64,000 bases of DNA from RPQJ01 sp963731105 (GTDB lineage Bacteria > Pseudomonadota > Gammaproteobacteria > Steroidobacterales > Steroidobacteraceae). Below the pieces are notes generated by a model, which worked only from the letters and a program-made list of their open reading frames with translations, did not search any database and was not told the origin of the DNA. The stretch is taken from positions 62,001-126,000 of the forward strand of contig CAVSUM010000010.1 in assembly GCA_963731105.1 (NCBI GenBank). The letters run 5' to 3'. Position numbers and translations under genes: made by a program. How positions within the stretch are numbered: position 1 is the first letter of the stretch; every line of letters starts with the position of its first letter. Shown piece by piece: positions 26,363 through 35,605 of this stretch.

Positions 26363-27880
26363 TCAGCCACCGAGGAACATGCGGTAGGCGGGGTTGGACG
26401 TCTCTTCGGTGTAGGCGTACTGCAGCTCGCGCAGGTGCTGCTCGAACTCCGCGCCGCTGTCGGGAGGCACCTGCACGCCGGCCAGCACGCGGCCGTAGTC
26501 GGAGCCGTGGTTGCGGTAGTGGAACAGGCTGATGTTCCAGCGCGAGCCGATCGCCTGCAGGAACTTGAGCAGCGCGCCCGGGCGCTCCGGGAACTCGAAG
26601 CGCAACAGCCGCTCGTGCTCCAGGCCGTGCGCGCGGCCGCCGACCATGTAGCGCACGTGCAGCTTGGCCATCTCGTCGTCGCTCATGTCGAGCGCCGTGT
26701 AGCCAGCCTCGGCCACCGTGTGCAGCAGCTCCTGCTTGGCGTGCCGGCCATCGCCGAGCGCCACGCCGACGAAGATGCGCGCCGCGCCCGCATCGTCGTA
26801 GCGGTAGTTGAACTCGGTGACGCTGCGCCGGCCGAGCAGCTGGCAGAAGCGCAGGAAGCTGCCGGGCTGCTCCGGAATCTCCACCGCCAGCAACGCCTCG
26901 CGCCCGGCCCCGATGTCGGCACGTTCGGCCACGTGCCGCAGGCGGTCGAAGTTGATGTTGGCGCCGCAGTTGATCGCGACCAGCGTGCGGCCGGTGCAGC
27001 CCTCGCGCGCCACGTATTTCTTCACGCCCGCCACGCCGAGCGCCCCGGCCGGCTCGGCGATGGTGCGGTTGTCCTCGAAGATGTCCTGGATCGCCGCGCA
27101 GATCTCGTCGGTCGAGACCAGGATCACCTCGTCCACGTACTGCTGCGCGAGACGGAAGGTCTCCTCGCCCACGCGCCGCACCGCGACGCCGTCGGCGAAG
27201 ATGCCGACGCGCGCGAGCGTCACGCGCTGCCCGGCGAGCAGCGAGTCGTGCATGCTGGCCGCATCCACCGGCTCGACGCCGACGATGCGCACCTGCGGAT
27301 AGAGCGACTTCACGTACGCGCCGATGCCCGCCACCAGGCCGCCGCCGCCGATCGCGACGAAGATCGCGTCCGGCGGATCCGACAGCTGGCGCAGGATTTC
27401 CATGCCGATGGTGCCCTGCCCCGCGATCACGTCCGGGTCGTCGAACGGGTGGATGAAGGTGAGGCCGCGCTCGCGCGCCACCTCGACCGCGTGCTGGTAG
27501 GCGTGGTCGAAATCGTCGCCGTGCAACACCACCTCGCCGCCGAGGTCGAGCACTGCCTGCACCTTGATGGGCGGCGTGGTCTGCGGCATGACGATCACCG
27601 CCGTGATGCCGCGGCGCCGCGCCGCCAGCGCCACGCCCTGCGCATGGTTGCCGGCCGAGGCGCAGATCACGCCGCGCTGCGCCACCGTGTCCGACAGGTG
27701 GGCGATCTTGTTGTACGCGCCGCGCAGCTTGAACGAGAAGACCGGCTGCAGGTCCTCGCGCTTGAACAGGACGCGGTTGTCGAGGCGCCGCGACAGGCGC
27801 GGCGCGGCCTCGAGCGGCGATTCGATGGCGACGTCGTAGACGCGCGCCTTGAGGATGCGTTCGATGTAGCGCTCTTGCAT
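26363..27880 (-). CDS. ilvA: Threonine ammonia-lyase, biosynthetic
   Basis: A 505-residue PLP enzyme converting threonine to 2-oxobutanoate, the first step of isoleucine synthesis. The PLP lysine lies in FSFKLRGAYNK, the phosphate-binding loop is GGGGLVAGIG, and ASAGNHAQGVALAA is family-typical. The C-terminal 180 residues form two ACT-like regulatory domains (EIPEQPGSFLRFCQLLG and EFPERPGALLKFLQAIG), which bind isoleucine and valine in the E. coli enzyme; the length matches that long form. ilvB and ilvN lie about 8 kb away in the same window, but not in an operon with it. Confidence 0.95.
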   Translation of the reverse strand: MQERYIERILKARVYDVAIESPLEAAPRLSRRLDNRVLFKREDLQPVFSFKLRGAYNKIAHLSDTVAQRGVICASAGNHAQGVALAARRRGITAVIVMPQTTPPIKVQAVLDLGGEVVLHGDDFDHAYQHAVEVARERGLTFIHPFDDPDVIAGQGTIGMEILRQLSDPPDAIFVAIGGGGLVAGIGAYVKSLYPQVRIVGVEPVDAASMHDSLLAGQRVTLARVGIFADGVAVRRVGEETFRLAQQYVDEVILVSTDEICAAIQDIFEDNRTIAEPAGALGVAGVKKYVAREGCTGRTLVAINCGANINFDRLRHVAERADIGAGREALLAVEIPEQPGSFLRFCQLLGRRSVTEFNYRYDDAGAARIFVGVALGDGRHAKQELLHTVAEAGYTALDMSDDEMAKLHVRYMVGGRAHGLEHERLLRFEFPERPGALLKFLQAIGSRWNISLFHYRNHGSDYGRVLAGVQVPPDSGAEFEQHLRELQYAYTEETSNPAYRMFLGG

Positions 27881-27929
27881 GGGGAACCGTGCAGCGGGAA
27901 TGCGTCGCCTACGTTAACATCGCCGCGCC

Positions 27930-28355
27930 ATGCCGCGCATCGAACTGTGGATGACTGTGTTCGCGGGCCTCGCCGGCGGGCTCGCGGGCGTGCTGTGGGC
28001 CGGCCTGGTCACGCCGCTGGTGAGAGGCGGCACGACCGCGAACGGCGCGTCGCACGCTGAAACGGCCGCGGTCCTGCTCGCCGGTGCAGCGCTGCGGGCG
28101 GCGGCCGGCGCGGCACTCGGCTTCCTGTTCTGGCTCGGCTGGGGCCTGATCGCAATCGTCGGCCAGCCGTGGTTCGTGGTCGGGCCGCTGTTCGGGGTGC
28201 TCGCCTGGGTGGCCGTGGCGATGCCGGCGCTCGGCACGCTGCTGCTGCAGGGGTACGGTTCCGCGCGCGCAGTCGCTGCACACGCGCTCGAATGGCTGTT
28301 CACCTGCCTGGGTGTCGGCCTGCTGTGCGCGCTGGCCTGGCACCGCTACGCCTGA
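27930..28355 (+). CDS. Hypothetical integral membrane protein
   Basis: A 141-residue protein with about four hydrophobic stretches (TVFAGLAGGLAGVLWAGL, AAAGAALGFLFWLGW, FGVLAWVAVAMPALGTLL, LFTCLGVGLLCALAW). No family is recognised. It ends six bases before the MFS gene and reads in the same direction, so both probably form one transcript from the short region after divergent ilvA. A subunit or accessory role to the transporter is only a guess. Confidence 0.6.
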   Translation: MPRIELWMTVFAGLAGGLAGVLWAGLVTPLVRGGTTANGASHAETAAVLLAGAALRAAAGAALGFLFWLGWGLIAIVGQPWFVVGPLFGVLAWVAVAMPALGTLLLQGYGSARAVAAHALEWLFTCLGVGLLCALAWHRYA

Positions 28356-28361
28356 GCCGGC

Positions 28362-29537
28362 ATGCGCAACGTCTACGTGCTGGCTCTGGCGCAGGCGCTG
28401 TCCGCGGCGGGCATGATGACCGTGTTCCTGCTCGGCGGCATCCTCGGCAGCCAGCTGGCGCCCATGCCGCAGCTGGCGACGTTGCCGGTCGCGCTGACGA
28501 TCGTCGGCCTGGCCGCCACCGCGATCCCCGCCGCGCTGCTGATGGAACGCATCGGTCGCCGCAACGCCTTCGTCGCCAGCGCGTCACTCGCGGCCGTCGC
28601 CGCGCTCGCCGTCGCCTGGGCGGTGACGCAGCAGAGCTTCGTGCTGCTGTGCGCCGCGACCCTGGTGCTCGGCGCGAATCTCGCTTTCCAGCAGCAACAC
28701 CGCTTCGCGGCGGCGGAGAGCGTCCCGCCCGGGCGGGTCAGCCACGCCGTCTCGATGGTGATGATCGGCACGCTGGCCGCCGCCGCCGTCGGGCCGCAGG
28801 TCGCCCTCGCGCTCAAGGACCTCGTCGCCGGACACGAATACGCGGGCTCGTTCATCGGCGTGGCGGGACTGCTGGCGGCGGCCGCACTGGTGCTGACGCG
28901 CTGCGCGCCGGGCATCGCGCCAGAGCATCATGCAGTGACGGGGGACGCGCGGGCGCTGCCGCAGATCGTGCGCCAGCCGATGTTCCTGATTGCGGTGGCG
29001 GCGTCGGTGGTTTCCTACGCCGTGATGAGCTTCATCATGACCGCGACGCCGATCAGCATGCACGTGCACGACCACCACTCGGACACGGACACGGCCTGGG
29101 TGATCCAGAGCCACCTGCTCGCGATGTACGGACCGTCGCTGTTCAGCGGGCGGCTGGTCGCACGCATCGGCGTGCGCGCCGGCATGGCGCTGGGACTGGG
29201 GCTGATGTTCGTCTGCGTCGCGATCGACAGCGCCGGACGCGACCTCATGCACTACTGGTGGGGCCTGGTGCTGCTCGGCATCGGCTGGAACCTGCTGTTC
29301 GTGGCCGGCACCACGCTGCTCACCACCACCTATCGCACGGCCGAGCGCTTCCGCGCCCAGGCGGTCAACGAGTTCTCGGTGTTCGGCACGCAGGCGCTCG
29401 CGTCGCTGCTGGCCGGGCCCGCGATCCACGCGCTCGGCTGGCGGACGCTCAACCTCGCGACGCTGGTGCCGCTCGCGCTGTTCGCGGCCGCCCTGCTCGC
29501 CTGGCCCGGTCAGCGGTCGAGGAACTCCCGCGTGTAG
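28362..29537 (+). CDS. MFS transporter
   Basis: A 391-residue major facilitator with about twelve transmembrane segments. The loop LLMERIGRRNAF matches the conserved MFS motif A between helices 2 and 3. TTYRTAERFRAQAVNEF in the C-terminal half and a His-rich periplasmic stretch (HVHDHHSDTD) stand out; the His/Asp cluster could bind a metal, but that is only suggestive. The 3' end overlaps the convergent hydrolase gene by 28 bases. The substrate is unknown. Confidence 0.85.
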   Translation: MRNVYVLALAQALSAAGMMTVFLLGGILGSQLAPMPQLATLPVALTIVGLAATAIPAALLMERIGRRNAFVASASLAAVAALAVAWAVTQQSFVLLCAATLVLGANLAFQQQHRFAAAESVPPGRVSHAVSMVMIGTLAAAAVGPQVALALKDLVAGHEYAGSFIGVAGLLAAAALVLTRCAPGIAPEHHAVTGDARALPQIVRQPMFLIAVAASVVSYAVMSFIMTATPISMHVHDHHSDTDTAWVIQSHLLAMYGPSLFSGRLVARIGVRAGMALGLGLMFVCVAIDSAGRDLMHYWWGLVLLGIGWNLLFVAGTTLLTTTYRTAERFRAQAVNEFSVFGTQALASLLAGPAIHALGWRTLNLATLVPLALFAAALLAWPGQRSRNSRV

Positions 29538-30295
29538 CGCGCCACGTCCGCGGCGCCCGTGTCGAACAAGCCGCCGTTGTGGCGCTCGAGGTCCACGCGG
29601 CGGCTCTCGCGCAGCAGCGCGTCGGTGCGCCCGGTCATGTCCCAGAACTCGTCCCGCGCGCGCAGCACCAGCGTCGGCTGGCGCAGCAGCGGCAGGCGCT
29701 CGCCCGCAGGATAGTTGGCGGCCGCTGCCGGTAGCCACGCGGCCGTGTCACCACCGCGCAAGGCAGCGGCCAGGTCCTCGCCGATGCGGTTGAGAGACGC
29801 ACTCGCACCGCGCGAGCGGCGCACGCGCTGCCATTCCTCGACGAGGTGCGAGCCATCCTCGCGCGCCTTCGCAGGCCACGGCCGCGCGTTGTACGACTCG
29901 CGCTCCCGGGCGTCGAACACCGGCACGCCGGCCAGGATCACGCGGCGCACCTGCTCGGGGCGGGCAAGCGCGAGTTCCACGGCGGCGAGCGACCCGGTCT
30001 GGTAACCGAGCAGGTCCACCTGGCGCAGGCGCAGCGTGTCGAGCAGGTCGCCGATCGCCGCGGCGTAATCCGCCACGCTCGGCGGCGTCTCGGGCGCGTC
30101 GGACTCCCCGCAACCGGGCAGGTCGGGCGCGTAGACGCTGCGTTCCTGGCCGAGGTCGGCGAGCAGCGCGCGGAACACCTTGCCCGACAGCGGGCCCGGG
30201 TGGCAGCACACCAGCGGCGTGCGCTCGTCGAAGCCGCCGTTCGAAGGAAAGGCGGTGTGCAGGTGCAACTGCCCGTAGCGGCAGTCGACGTACAT
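29510..30295 (-). CDS. Alpha/beta-hydrolase-fold protein with substituted nucleophile
   Basis: A protein of about 261 residues from an ATG at 30295 (GTG at 30316 would add seven residues). The fold is clear: LVCCHPGPLSG, YAPDLPGCGESD, then the elbow LLGYQTGSLAAVELAL. In that elbow the usual G-x-S-x-G serine position is glutamine (GYQTG), so the canonical nucleophile is missing. Related hydrolase-fold proteins with His or other residues there are known. The C-terminal RHNGGLFDTGA may hold the His. It could be a non-hydrolytic lyase or isomerase, or an inactive member. It converges with the MFS gene. Confidence 0.7.
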   Translation of the reverse strand: MYVDCRYGQLHLHTAFPSNGGFDERTPLVCCHPGPLSGKVFRALLADLGQERSVYAPDLPGCGESDAPETPPSVADYAAAIGDLLDTLRLRQVDLLGYQTGSLAAVELALARPEQVRRVILAGVPVFDARERESYNARPWPAKAREDGSHLVEEWQRVRRSRGASASLNRIGEDLAAALRGGDTAAWLPAAAANYPAGERLPLLRQPTLVLRARDEFWDMTGRTDALLRESRRVDLERHNGGLFDTGAADVARYTREFLDR

Positions 30296-30521
30296 CTTGC
30301 GGAGGTGGACGGTCACGGGCGGGGATTTCCTGCTCGAGAGAGAGGCCTGGCGCGCGGCGCTGCGGCTCGGAGTGCTTGTCACGGTGAGGGGACCTCGTGG
30401 ACGGTGTGCGGCGTGTGGACGCAATTGTCCGCGTCGCCGTCCCGCGTCACGTTGATCCGGCTCTCACAAACCGGGCCATTCACCTGACTTAATGCGCGTC
30501 GCGCAATTATGTCGCACCGGC

Positions 30522-31910
30522 TCAGGCGGTATCGAGGTACCACTCGTAGTCGCGGTCGGTGACCAGCGCACCGAACTTGTCGCACTCGCGGCGCTTCACG
30601 GCCAGGTACACCTCGAGGAACTCGCGGCCGAGTGCGTCGGCGAGGAATTCCGACCCGGCGGCGCGCTCGAGCGCGACGGCCCAGTGCGTCGGCAGGTCGC
30701 CATCGCGCAGCTGCTCGTAGCCGTTGCCCTCGACGGGCGGGCCCGGATCGATGCCGCGCTCGATGCCGCGCAGCATGCCGGCGAGCACCACGGCGGCGAC
30801 GAGGTATGGATTGGCGTCGGCGCCGGCGACGCGATGCTCGACGTGGCGGCTCGCCGGCGGGCCGGCCGGCACCCGCAGGCTCACCGAGCGGTTGTTGATG
30901 CCCCAGGTGCGCGCCACCGGCGCATAGCTCATGGCGCGGAAGCGGCGGTAGGAATTGGCGTGCGGCGCGAACACCGCCATGCCGTCCGCCAGCGTCTCGC
31001 GCAGTCCGCCGATCGCGTGACGCAGCACGGCCGACCCGGCGGGCGACTCGTCCGCGCAGGCGTTGCGGCCGTCGCGATCGGCGAGGCTCGCGTGCAGGTG
31101 CATCCCGGCGCCGGAGCGCTCCGCGAACGGCTTGGCCATGAAGCAGGCGATCTTGCCGTGCCGCGCCGCGACGCCGCGCACCGCGCGCTTGAACAGGATC
31201 GCCTCGTCCACCGCGCGTAACGCGTCGGCGCGATGCTCGAGCGTGATCTCGAACTGGCCCGGCGCGTACTCCGACATCAGGGTGCGCACCGGCAGGCCGA
31301 GGCCACGGGCTGCCGCGTACAGCTCGTCGAACAGCGGCGACATGTCGTCGAGGCGACCGAGGCCATAGGCCTCGATGCGGTCGCTGCGGGCGCCCGACAG
31401 CAGGCCGCGCGCCGGGCGGACGCGGCCGTCGCCGTCGCGCTCGAGCAGGTAGAACTCCAGCTCCACCGCCACGACCGGCGTGTAGCCGCGCTGCTGCAGT
31501 CGTGCGATCACGCGCGCGAGCACGTGGCGTGGGTCGGCCTTGGCCGGCCGGCCGTCCAGCTCGAACATCGTGCCGAGCACCTGCGCCGTGGGCCGCGCCA
31601 ACCAGCTGGCGCGAGCCAGCGTGCCCGCCACCGGGCGGCAGCACTGGTCGGCATCGCCCACCGACCAGACGAGGCCGGTGTCCTCGACGTCCTCGCCGGT
31701 GACGTCGAGCCCGAGGATCGATCCGGCGACGTTGCGGCCGCTGCCGTAGAGCGCGTCCAGCTCCTCGCGCGCGACGTTCTTGCCGCGCCCGACGCCGTTC
31801 AGGTCGGTGATCACCAGTTGCACGGCCTCGACGTCGGGGTGCCGCTCGAGGAACGCGCGCGCTTCGTCGGGGCGGCCCAGGCCGTCCGCCGGCGGTGAGG
31901 ATTCGTGCAT
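30522..31910 (-). CDS. Glutamine synthetase family protein (PuuA-like)
   Basis: A 462-residue glutamine-synthetase-fold enzyme from an ATG at 31910. Family motifs are LVITDLNGVGRGK at the N-terminus, AVELEFYLLE (metal-binding glutamates), GAGMHLHASL (the GxGxHxH metal loop), NSYRRFRAMSYAP, and EHRVAGADANPYL. The absence of the adenylylation-loop features and the sequence style place it with gamma-glutamylpolyamine or other amine ligases rather than GlnA. No polyamine catabolic genes are adjacent, so the amine substrate is open. It is divergent from murB, with 91 bases between the starts. Confidence 0.85.
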   Translation of the reverse strand: MHESSPPADGLGRPDEARAFLERHPDVEAVQLVITDLNGVGRGKNVAREELDALYGSGRNVAGSILGLDVTGEDVEDTGLVWSVGDADQCCRPVAGTLARASWLARPTAQVLGTMFELDGRPAKADPRHVLARVIARLQQRGYTPVVAVELEFYLLERDGDGRVRPARGLLSGARSDRIEAYGLGRLDDMSPLFDELYAAARGLGLPVRTLMSEYAPGQFEITLEHRADALRAVDEAILFKRAVRGVAARHGKIACFMAKPFAERSGAGMHLHASLADRDGRNACADESPAGSAVLRHAIGGLRETLADGMAVFAPHANSYRRFRAMSYAPVARTWGINNRSVSLRVPAGPPASRHVEHRVAGADANPYLVAAVVLAGMLRGIERGIDPGPPVEGNGYEQLRDGDLPTHWAVALERAAGSEFLADALGREFLEVYLAVKRRECDKFGALVTDRDYEWYLDTA

Positions 31911-32001
31911 CGGGATCGCTCCGTGGCCACGGCATAGTGACGGAACCGCATCCGGGGTGGCAAGCTCGCGCACCCGCTGCCGGACCGCCGGCGGAGCCCA
32001 G

Positions 32002-33036
32002 ATGGCCGAAGCCTTCACGTTGATCGAGAACGCCGCGCTTGCGCCGCTCAACACGCTGCGGGTCGCGGCCACGGCGCGCTGGCTGGCCACGCTGCGCGAC
32101 CCGCTGGCACTGCCCGCGCTGCTGGACCGGCCCGAGGCGCAAGGCCCGCTACTGGTGCTCGGCGAAGGCAGCAACGTGCTGTTCGCGGGCGACTTCGCCG
32201 GACTCGTGCTGCGTCCGTGCTGCACCGGCCTGCGCATCCTGGCGGACGATGGTGCGATCGCCCGCGTGCGCGCCGAGGCCGGCGTCGGCTGGGACGCTTT
32301 CGTGGACTGGACGCTCGGCCGCGGACTCGCCGGCCTCGAAAACCTCGCGCTCATCCCGGGCCTCGTCGGTGCCGCCCCGATCCAGAACATCGGTGCGTAC
32401 GGCGTCGAAGTGGCCGAGACCATCGACGCGGTCGAGGCCTGGGACCGGACGCGCGGGCAGGTCGTGCGGCTCGACCGCGCGCAATGCGCCTTCGGCTATC
32501 GCGACAGCACGTTCAAGCGCGACCCGGGGCGCTGGATCGTGACCGCCGTCGAGTTCGTGCTGTCCCGTGCGGCGGCCCTGCGCCTCGACTACGCCGGCGT
32601 GCGCGAGGAACTGGCGGCCGCGGGCCGTGGCGAGCCGACGCCGCAGCAGGTGGCAGACGCCGTGCGGCGCCTGCGCCGGCGCAAGCTGCCGGACCCGGCG
32701 GTGATCGGCAATGCCGGCAGTTTCTTCAAGAATCCCGTGGTGACGGCCGCATTTGCCGCGCAGCTGCGCGAGCGCCACCCGGACGCGCCGGTGTACCCGG
32801 CAGGCGAGGGGCTCCGCAAGCTGTCGGCCGCATGGCTGATCGAACGCTGCGGCTGGCGCGGCCACCGCGACGGCGACGCCGGCATCTCCGCGCAGCACGC
32901 CCTCGTGCTCGTGAACCACGGGCAGGCACGCGGCGAGGAACTGCTGGCCCTCGCGCGCCGCGTCGCAGCCTCGGTGGCGGAGCGCTTTGCCGTACCACTC
33001 GAGCCCGAGCCGCGCATCGTCGGCGCCGAGTGGTGA
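32002..33036 (+). CDS. murB: UDP-N-acetylenolpyruvoylglucosamine reductase
   Basis: A 344-residue FAD enzyme that reduces UDP-GlcNAc-enolpyruvate to UDP-MurNAc in peptidoglycan precursor synthesis. NTLRVAATARWL is the FAD-domain start, LGEGSNVLFAGDFAGLVLR the FAD pyrophosphate site, GLENLALIPGLVGAAPIQNIGAYG the signature, GYRDSTFKR the type I (E. coli-like) loop, and GNAGSFFKNP carries the catalytic serine. The ATG at 32002 has GGAG about seven bases upstream. It is not in the usual birA or mur cluster here. Typical length and motifs make the call secure. Confidence 0.95.
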   Translation: MAEAFTLIENAALAPLNTLRVAATARWLATLRDPLALPALLDRPEAQGPLLVLGEGSNVLFAGDFAGLVLRPCCTGLRILADDGAIARVRAEAGVGWDAFVDWTLGRGLAGLENLALIPGLVGAAPIQNIGAYGVEVAETIDAVEAWDRTRGQVVRLDRAQCAFGYRDSTFKRDPGRWIVTAVEFVLSRAAALRLDYAGVREELAAAGRGEPTPQQVADAVRRLRRRKLPDPAVIGNAGSFFKNPVVTAAFAAQLRERHPDAPVYPAGEGLRKLSAAWLIERCGWRGHRDGDAGISAQHALVLVNHGQARGEELLALARRVAASVAERFAVPLEPEPRIVGAEW

Positions 33037-33057
33037 ATCAGCTCCCGCCCGCCGGGA

Positions 33058-33477
33058 TCACCAGGCGCCGGTGTTGGGCATGCTGGCCCAGGGCTCTTCC
33101 GGCGCGCGCGCCCCGCCCTGCTGCAGCAGCTCGATCGAGATGTTGTCCGGCGAACGCACGAACGCCATGCGGCCGTCGCGCGGCGGGCGGTTGATCGTGA
33201 CGCCGTGCTCCATCAGCCGGCGGCACGCGGCGTAGATGTCCTCGACCTCGTAGGCGAGGTGGCCGAACGCACGGCCGATGCCGTACTGCTCCGGGTCCCA
33301 GTTGTGGGTCAGCTCGACCTGTGCCGCGTCGTCGCCGGGCGCGGCGAGGAACACCAGCGTGAAGCGGCCCTGGGCATTGTCGTAACGGCGCACTTCGCGC
33401 AGCCCGAGCGCGTCGCAATAGAACCGCAGGGACTGGTCGAGGTCGGTCACGCGGACCATGGTGTGCAGGTATTTCAT
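33058..33477 (-). CDS. gloA: Lactoylglutathione lyase (glyoxalase I)
   Basis: A 139-residue glyoxalase I. MKYLHTMVRVTDLDQSLRFYCDALGL is the family start, with the first metal His in LHTMVRV. QVELTHNWD contains the metal Glu. HLAYEVEDIYAAC holds the second His and SIELLQ the second Glu. The enzyme isomerises the methylglyoxal-glutathione hemithioacetal to S-lactoylglutathione. It lies convergent to murB with 21 bases between stops. The complete metal set suggests an active Ni or Zn enzyme. Confidence 0.93.
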   Translation of the reverse strand: MKYLHTMVRVTDLDQSLRFYCDALGLREVRRYDNAQGRFTLVFLAAPGDDAAQVELTHNWDPEQYGIGRAFGHLAYEVEDIYAACRRLMEHGVTINRPPRDGRMAFVRSPDNISIELLQQGGARAPEEPWASMPNTGAW

Positions 33478-33615
33478 CGTGTTATCCGGTCGGGGAGGCT
33501 GGGGAGCATGGTAACGGGACCCGGCGCTGCGCGGGGCGTCGGCGACACGGGATGCTTGTGCGGACGCAGCGCTCCGGGCAGGCTGTGCGCTGCTTTCCTT
33601 GCCCGAATACTACCC

Positions 33616-34308
33616 ATGAACCGTCGTCCGTTCCTGCCGACCGCCCTGCTCGCCCTGCTGCTCGGTGCAGCCGCCACTGCCGCGGAGCCGCCGGCCCCAG
33701 CCCTTCCGCAGCCCCGTCGAGACTCACCCGCAGCGCCTGCCTCGGCCCCCAGGCCGGTGCGATACTTCAACCAGATCGGCAGCGCAGACGCCCCGGTGCT
33801 GCTGCTGGAGTTCACCGACCTGCAGTGCCCGTACTGCGCGCGACACGCGCTGCAGACCTTCCCGCAGCTCAAGCGCGACTACATCGACACCGGCAAGGTG
33901 CAGTACGCCTCGCGCGACCTGCCGCTCGAGCGTCACAAGCATGCCTTCCCGGCCGCGGTGGCCTCGCGCTGCGCCGGTGAGCAGGGCAAGTTCTGGGAAT
34001 TCCGCCACGCGCTGTTCGACCAGCAGGACACGCTGGCGTCGGAACCGTACGCGCGCCTCGCGGGCGAACTCGGCCTCGACGTGGAGCGGCTGGAGGCCTG
34101 CCGCAAGGACGGCCGCCAGGCGGACAACGTGCGCGCCGACATGGCACTGGCTGAGTTGAGCAACATCAGCGCGACGCCGTCGTTCGTGCTCGGTCGCATC
34201 GTGAACGACGAGTTCGTGGGCGAGACGTTCTCGGGCGCGCAGCCCTACGAGAACTTCAAGGCGAAGATCGACGAGGCACTCAAGGCCGCGCAGACCCCGG
34301 CGAAGTAA
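33616..34308 (+). CDS. DsbA-family thioredoxin-fold protein, exported
   Basis: A 230-residue protein from an ATG at 33616 with a signal peptide (TALLALLLGAAATAA). After a Pro-rich linker the thioredoxin fold begins with LLLEFTDLQCPYCARHA, with the redox-active CPYC. SATPSFVLGRIVN contains the cis-proline loop. This is the DsbA/DsbG-like thioredoxin_4 type, with the family's helical insertion. It is probably a periplasmic disulfide oxidoreductase. Nothing in the neighbourhood indicates its specific client. Its stop lies one base from the end of the broken chrA gene on the other strand. Confidence 0.85.
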   Translation: MNRRPFLPTALLALLLGAAATAAEPPAPALPQPRRDSPAAPASAPRPVRYFNQIGSADAPVLLLEFTDLQCPYCARHALQTFPQLKRDYIDTGKVQYASRDLPLERHKHAFPAAVASRCAGEQGKFWEFRHALFDQQDTLASEPYARLAGELGLDVERLEACRKDGRQADNVRADMALAELSNISATPSFVLGRIVNDEFVGETFSGAQPYENFKAKIDEALKAAQTPAK

Positions 34309-34309
34309 C

Positions 34310-35558
34310 TCAGGCCCAGCCACCGGCCTGGACGGCGAGCCCGGCGAGCGCGGCGCCGGCAAGCACCCAGTGCAGCCCGAGGCGCGCACGTTCGAGCGAC
34401 CACCAGGCCGCCGCGGCAATCGCGAGCGCTGCCCAGCCGACGGGGCCGGTGAAGCCCTCCGGCAGGAGCACCACGCGCGCGAACAGCAGCGCCAGCGTGG
34501 CGATGATGCCGACGACCGCGGCGGTGATCGCCGCAAGTGCAGCGGCGACCCGCGGCGCTCGCGTCACGCGCTCGACGTACGGCGCACCCAGGAAGATGAA
34601 CACGAACGACGGCAGGAACGTGGCCCATGACGCCAGCAGCGCGGCCAGGACCGCTGCACTCGCCGGCGACAGCGGACCGGGCTGGTTCCAGCCGGCCATG
34701 AAGCCCATGAACTGCAGCACGATGATCAGCGGCCCGGGCGTGGTCTCGGCCAGCGCGAGCCCGGCGACCGACTTGCTCGGCGGTGAGCCAGCCGAGGTCC
34801 TGCACCAGGTGCTGGGTGACGTAGCCGAGCACGGCGTAGGCGCCGCCGAACGTCACCAGCGCGGCCTGCGTGAAGAACAGGTACAACCGGCTCCACAGCG
34901 ACTGCGGACCGAGCGTGGTCGCGACCAGCAGCAGCGGCAGCAGCCACAGCACCAGGCCGACGGCGGCGACGCGCCAGCGGTGCGCCACCCGGTGTCGCTG
35001 CAGCGGGCCAGTGGTTCGGGTCGCGGCGCCCGCCACGCCGAGAGCAGGCCCACGACGCCGGCCGCCAGCACGATCAGCGGAAACGGAATGCGCAGGACCT
35101 CGAGCGCGACGAACGCGGCAAGCGCCAGCGCGACGTGCAGTGGCGTGCGCGAGAGCGCGCCGCCCGATGCGCAGCAGCGCCTGCAGCACCAGCGCGAGCA
35201 CCGCCGCCTTCAGGCCGAGCAGCAGTCCGGTGGCCGCGGGCAGACTGCCGTAGAGCGCATACAGCCACGACAGCCCGAGCAGCAGCACGATCGCGGGGCC
35301 GATGAAGCCGAGGCCCGCGACCAGCCCGCCGCGGATGCCGTGCAGCTTCCAGCCGAGGTAGATGGCGAGCTGCAGCGCCTCGGGGCCCGGCAGCAGCATG
35401 CAGAAGTTGAGGGCGCGGGTGAATTCCGGCTCGTCGAGCCAGCGGCGGCGCTCGACCAGCTCACGGTGCAGGACGGCGATCTGCCCCGCCGGGCCGCCGA
35501 AGGAGACGAAGCCGAGCCCGAGCCAGAAACGCGCGGCCGAACCGAAGGGGACGGTCAC
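34310..35558 (-). pseudogene. chrA: Chromate transporter chrA, broken by about three frameshifts
   Basis: CHR-family transporter. FWLGLGFVSFGGPAGQIAVLH and LLPGPEALQLAIYLGWKLHG are the N-terminal hallmark motifs. The frame changes at about 35160 (LHVALALAAFVALEVLRIPFP follows), at about 35010 (back, LLPLLLVATTLG, LVTFGGAYAVLGYV) and at about 34783 (AGLALAETTPGPLIIVLQF, the second-half hallmark), ending 34310. Each junction joins correct family sequence with nothing lost, so sequence errors are possible. The gene's first codons lie inside a 67-base palindrome, and the GTG at 35558 is within it; the normal N-terminus is a few residues longer, so the palindrome may have replaced it. Confidence 0.75.
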
Positions 35559-35605
35559 TTGTGTGTCCCCCAGGGGGACACACAAGTGACCGTCCCCTTC
35601 GGTTC
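35539..35605. repeat. 67-base perfect palindrome
   Basis: Two exactly complementary 33-base arms (35539-35571 and 35573-35605) surround a single A. The outer part reads GAACCGAAGGGGACGGTCAC and the inner part GTGTGTCCCCC. It overlaps the last codon and stop of ilvB and supplies the apparent first codons of chrA. There is no T run, so it is not a classical terminator. It resembles REP/BIME-type elements with the AAGTGACCGTCCCC core, which I remember as common in proteobacteria; this link is inference. Confidence 0.85.
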
